6,736 bases of DNA. Source: Chloroflexia bacterium. Its GTDB lineage: Bacteria; Chloroflexota; Chloroflexia; Thermomicrobiales; UBA6265. Location of the stretch: positions 1 through 6,736 of the forward strand of contig JACCYK010000463.1 of the NCBI GenBank assembly GCA_013696525.1, written 5' to 3'. The number at the start of each line of letters is the position of its first letter. Positions within the stretch are counted from its first letter, which is position 1. The notes beneath the pieces are model-generated. The model saw only the letters and a list, made by a program, of their open reading frames with translations, was not told the DNA's origin and ran no database searches. Made by a program: the position numbers and the translations under genes. Below are positions 6,611 through 6,736 of the stretch, piece by piece.

Positions 6611-6639
6611 TCTGTACCAGCCCGCGCGTGGGCTGTCAA
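6611..6639 (-). promoter_or_regulatory. Candidate sigma-70-type promoter of the transport operon
   Basis: On the minus strand a perfect TTGACA (6639-6634) is separated by exactly 17 bp from TACAGA (6616-6611), a weaker -10 box with three of six consensus bases. Initiation about 7 nt further would give a leader of roughly 95-100 nt before the ATG at 6507. The perfect -35 box and spacing are notable in such GC-rich DNA. Confidence 0.55.
6618..6635. promoter_or_regulatory. Operator-like 18-bp palindrome in the promoter spacer
   Basis: CAGCCCGCGCGTGGGCTG is an inverted repeat with 16 of 18 positions symmetric (one mismatched pair), centred between 6626 and 6627. It fills the space between the -35 and -10 boxes. 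A dimeric repressor bound there would block RNA polymerase. The regulator is not encoded in the window; LacI, GntR and ROK families are typical for sugar operons. Confidence 0.5.
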
Positions 6640-6736
6640 CTGGCGAGGCCAGGAAGTGCCTCGTGGCGAACGCCCGCGAGCGCTCATCGTTCCGAGGTGG
6701 CGACGTGGGTGGGCTCCGCCCGATTTGCCGTGGCGC

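Larger units (their letters stand above)
6508..6736. other. Upstream control region of the transport operon
   Basis: A 229-bp non-coding stretch to the window end. It holds the ribosome site, a leader stem-loop, a candidate promoter and an operator-like palindrome, annotated separately. An in-frame extension of the binding-protein frame runs through it to 6687, but its Arg-, Gly- and Ala-rich translation looks non-coding. From 6640 to 6736 I see only a weak 4-bp GGGC/GCCC stem (6711-6721) and no gene. Confidence 0.6.

Noticed and set aside
6508..6687. 60-codon N-terminal extension of the binding protein from the ATG at 6687
   Set aside because: It would bury the Tat signal deep in the protein, has no ribosome site, and covers the candidate promoter. 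The ATG at 6507 has a strong GAGGAGG.
6711..6721. GGGC-TCC-GCCC near the window end as a terminator
   Set aside because: Only a 4-bp stem with a poor T-tract and no gene known to end there.

Overview
The window is GC-rich bacterial chromosome, densely coded, with four genes on the minus strand converging on one gene on the plus strand. There are no RNA genes, CRISPR arrays, insertion sequences or integration sites that I can see. The transporter proteins resemble the actinobacterial NgcEFG type. The carrier is nevertheless a Tat-exported, non-lipidated binding protein, and the proteins diverge from what I remember of the Streptomyces versions. My best guess is a GC-rich Chloroflexota (Thermomicrobia-like) bacterium, with Actinomycetota as the alternative. 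This is inference from protein style, not from a marker gene.

Left part (30-1865, plus strand): a complete oligoendopeptidase F (M3B zinc peptidase, HEAGH site), a cytosolic enzyme that degrades oligopeptides. It is followed by a roughly 180-bp convergent spacer.

Right part (2046-6507, minus strand, read right to left): a candidate promoter with a near-perfect 18-bp palindrome between the -35 and -10 boxes, then a leader with a stem-loop. Next come a Tat-secreted sugar-binding protein (NgcE-like), a 354-bp hairpin-rich spacer, two six-helix permeases (NgcF-like and NgcG-like, 22 bp apart) and a short-chain dehydrogenase/reductase. The three transport proteins match, from memory, the N-acetylglucosamine / N,N'-diacetylchitobiose importer family described in Streptomyces. 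The binding protein would capture the amino sugar outside the cell and the two permeases would form the membrane channel. Power must come from an ATPase encoded elsewhere (MsiK-type in Streptomyces), because none is present here. The reductase is co-directional and 63 bp downstream. Whether it acts on the imported sugar is unknown.

The most interesting non-coding signals are three. The first is the operator-like palindrome in the promoter spacer (6618-6635). The second is a pair of abutting stem-loops just after the binding-protein gene (5002-5047), whose longer stem is fully paired only in the minus-strand RNA. The third is a compact hairpin beside a GAATTC sequence (about 4866-4890) that may belong to a dispersed repeat family. 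I do not see convincing evidence for a wholly new biological system; the region reads as a regulated amino-sugar uptake operon next to a housekeeping peptidase.
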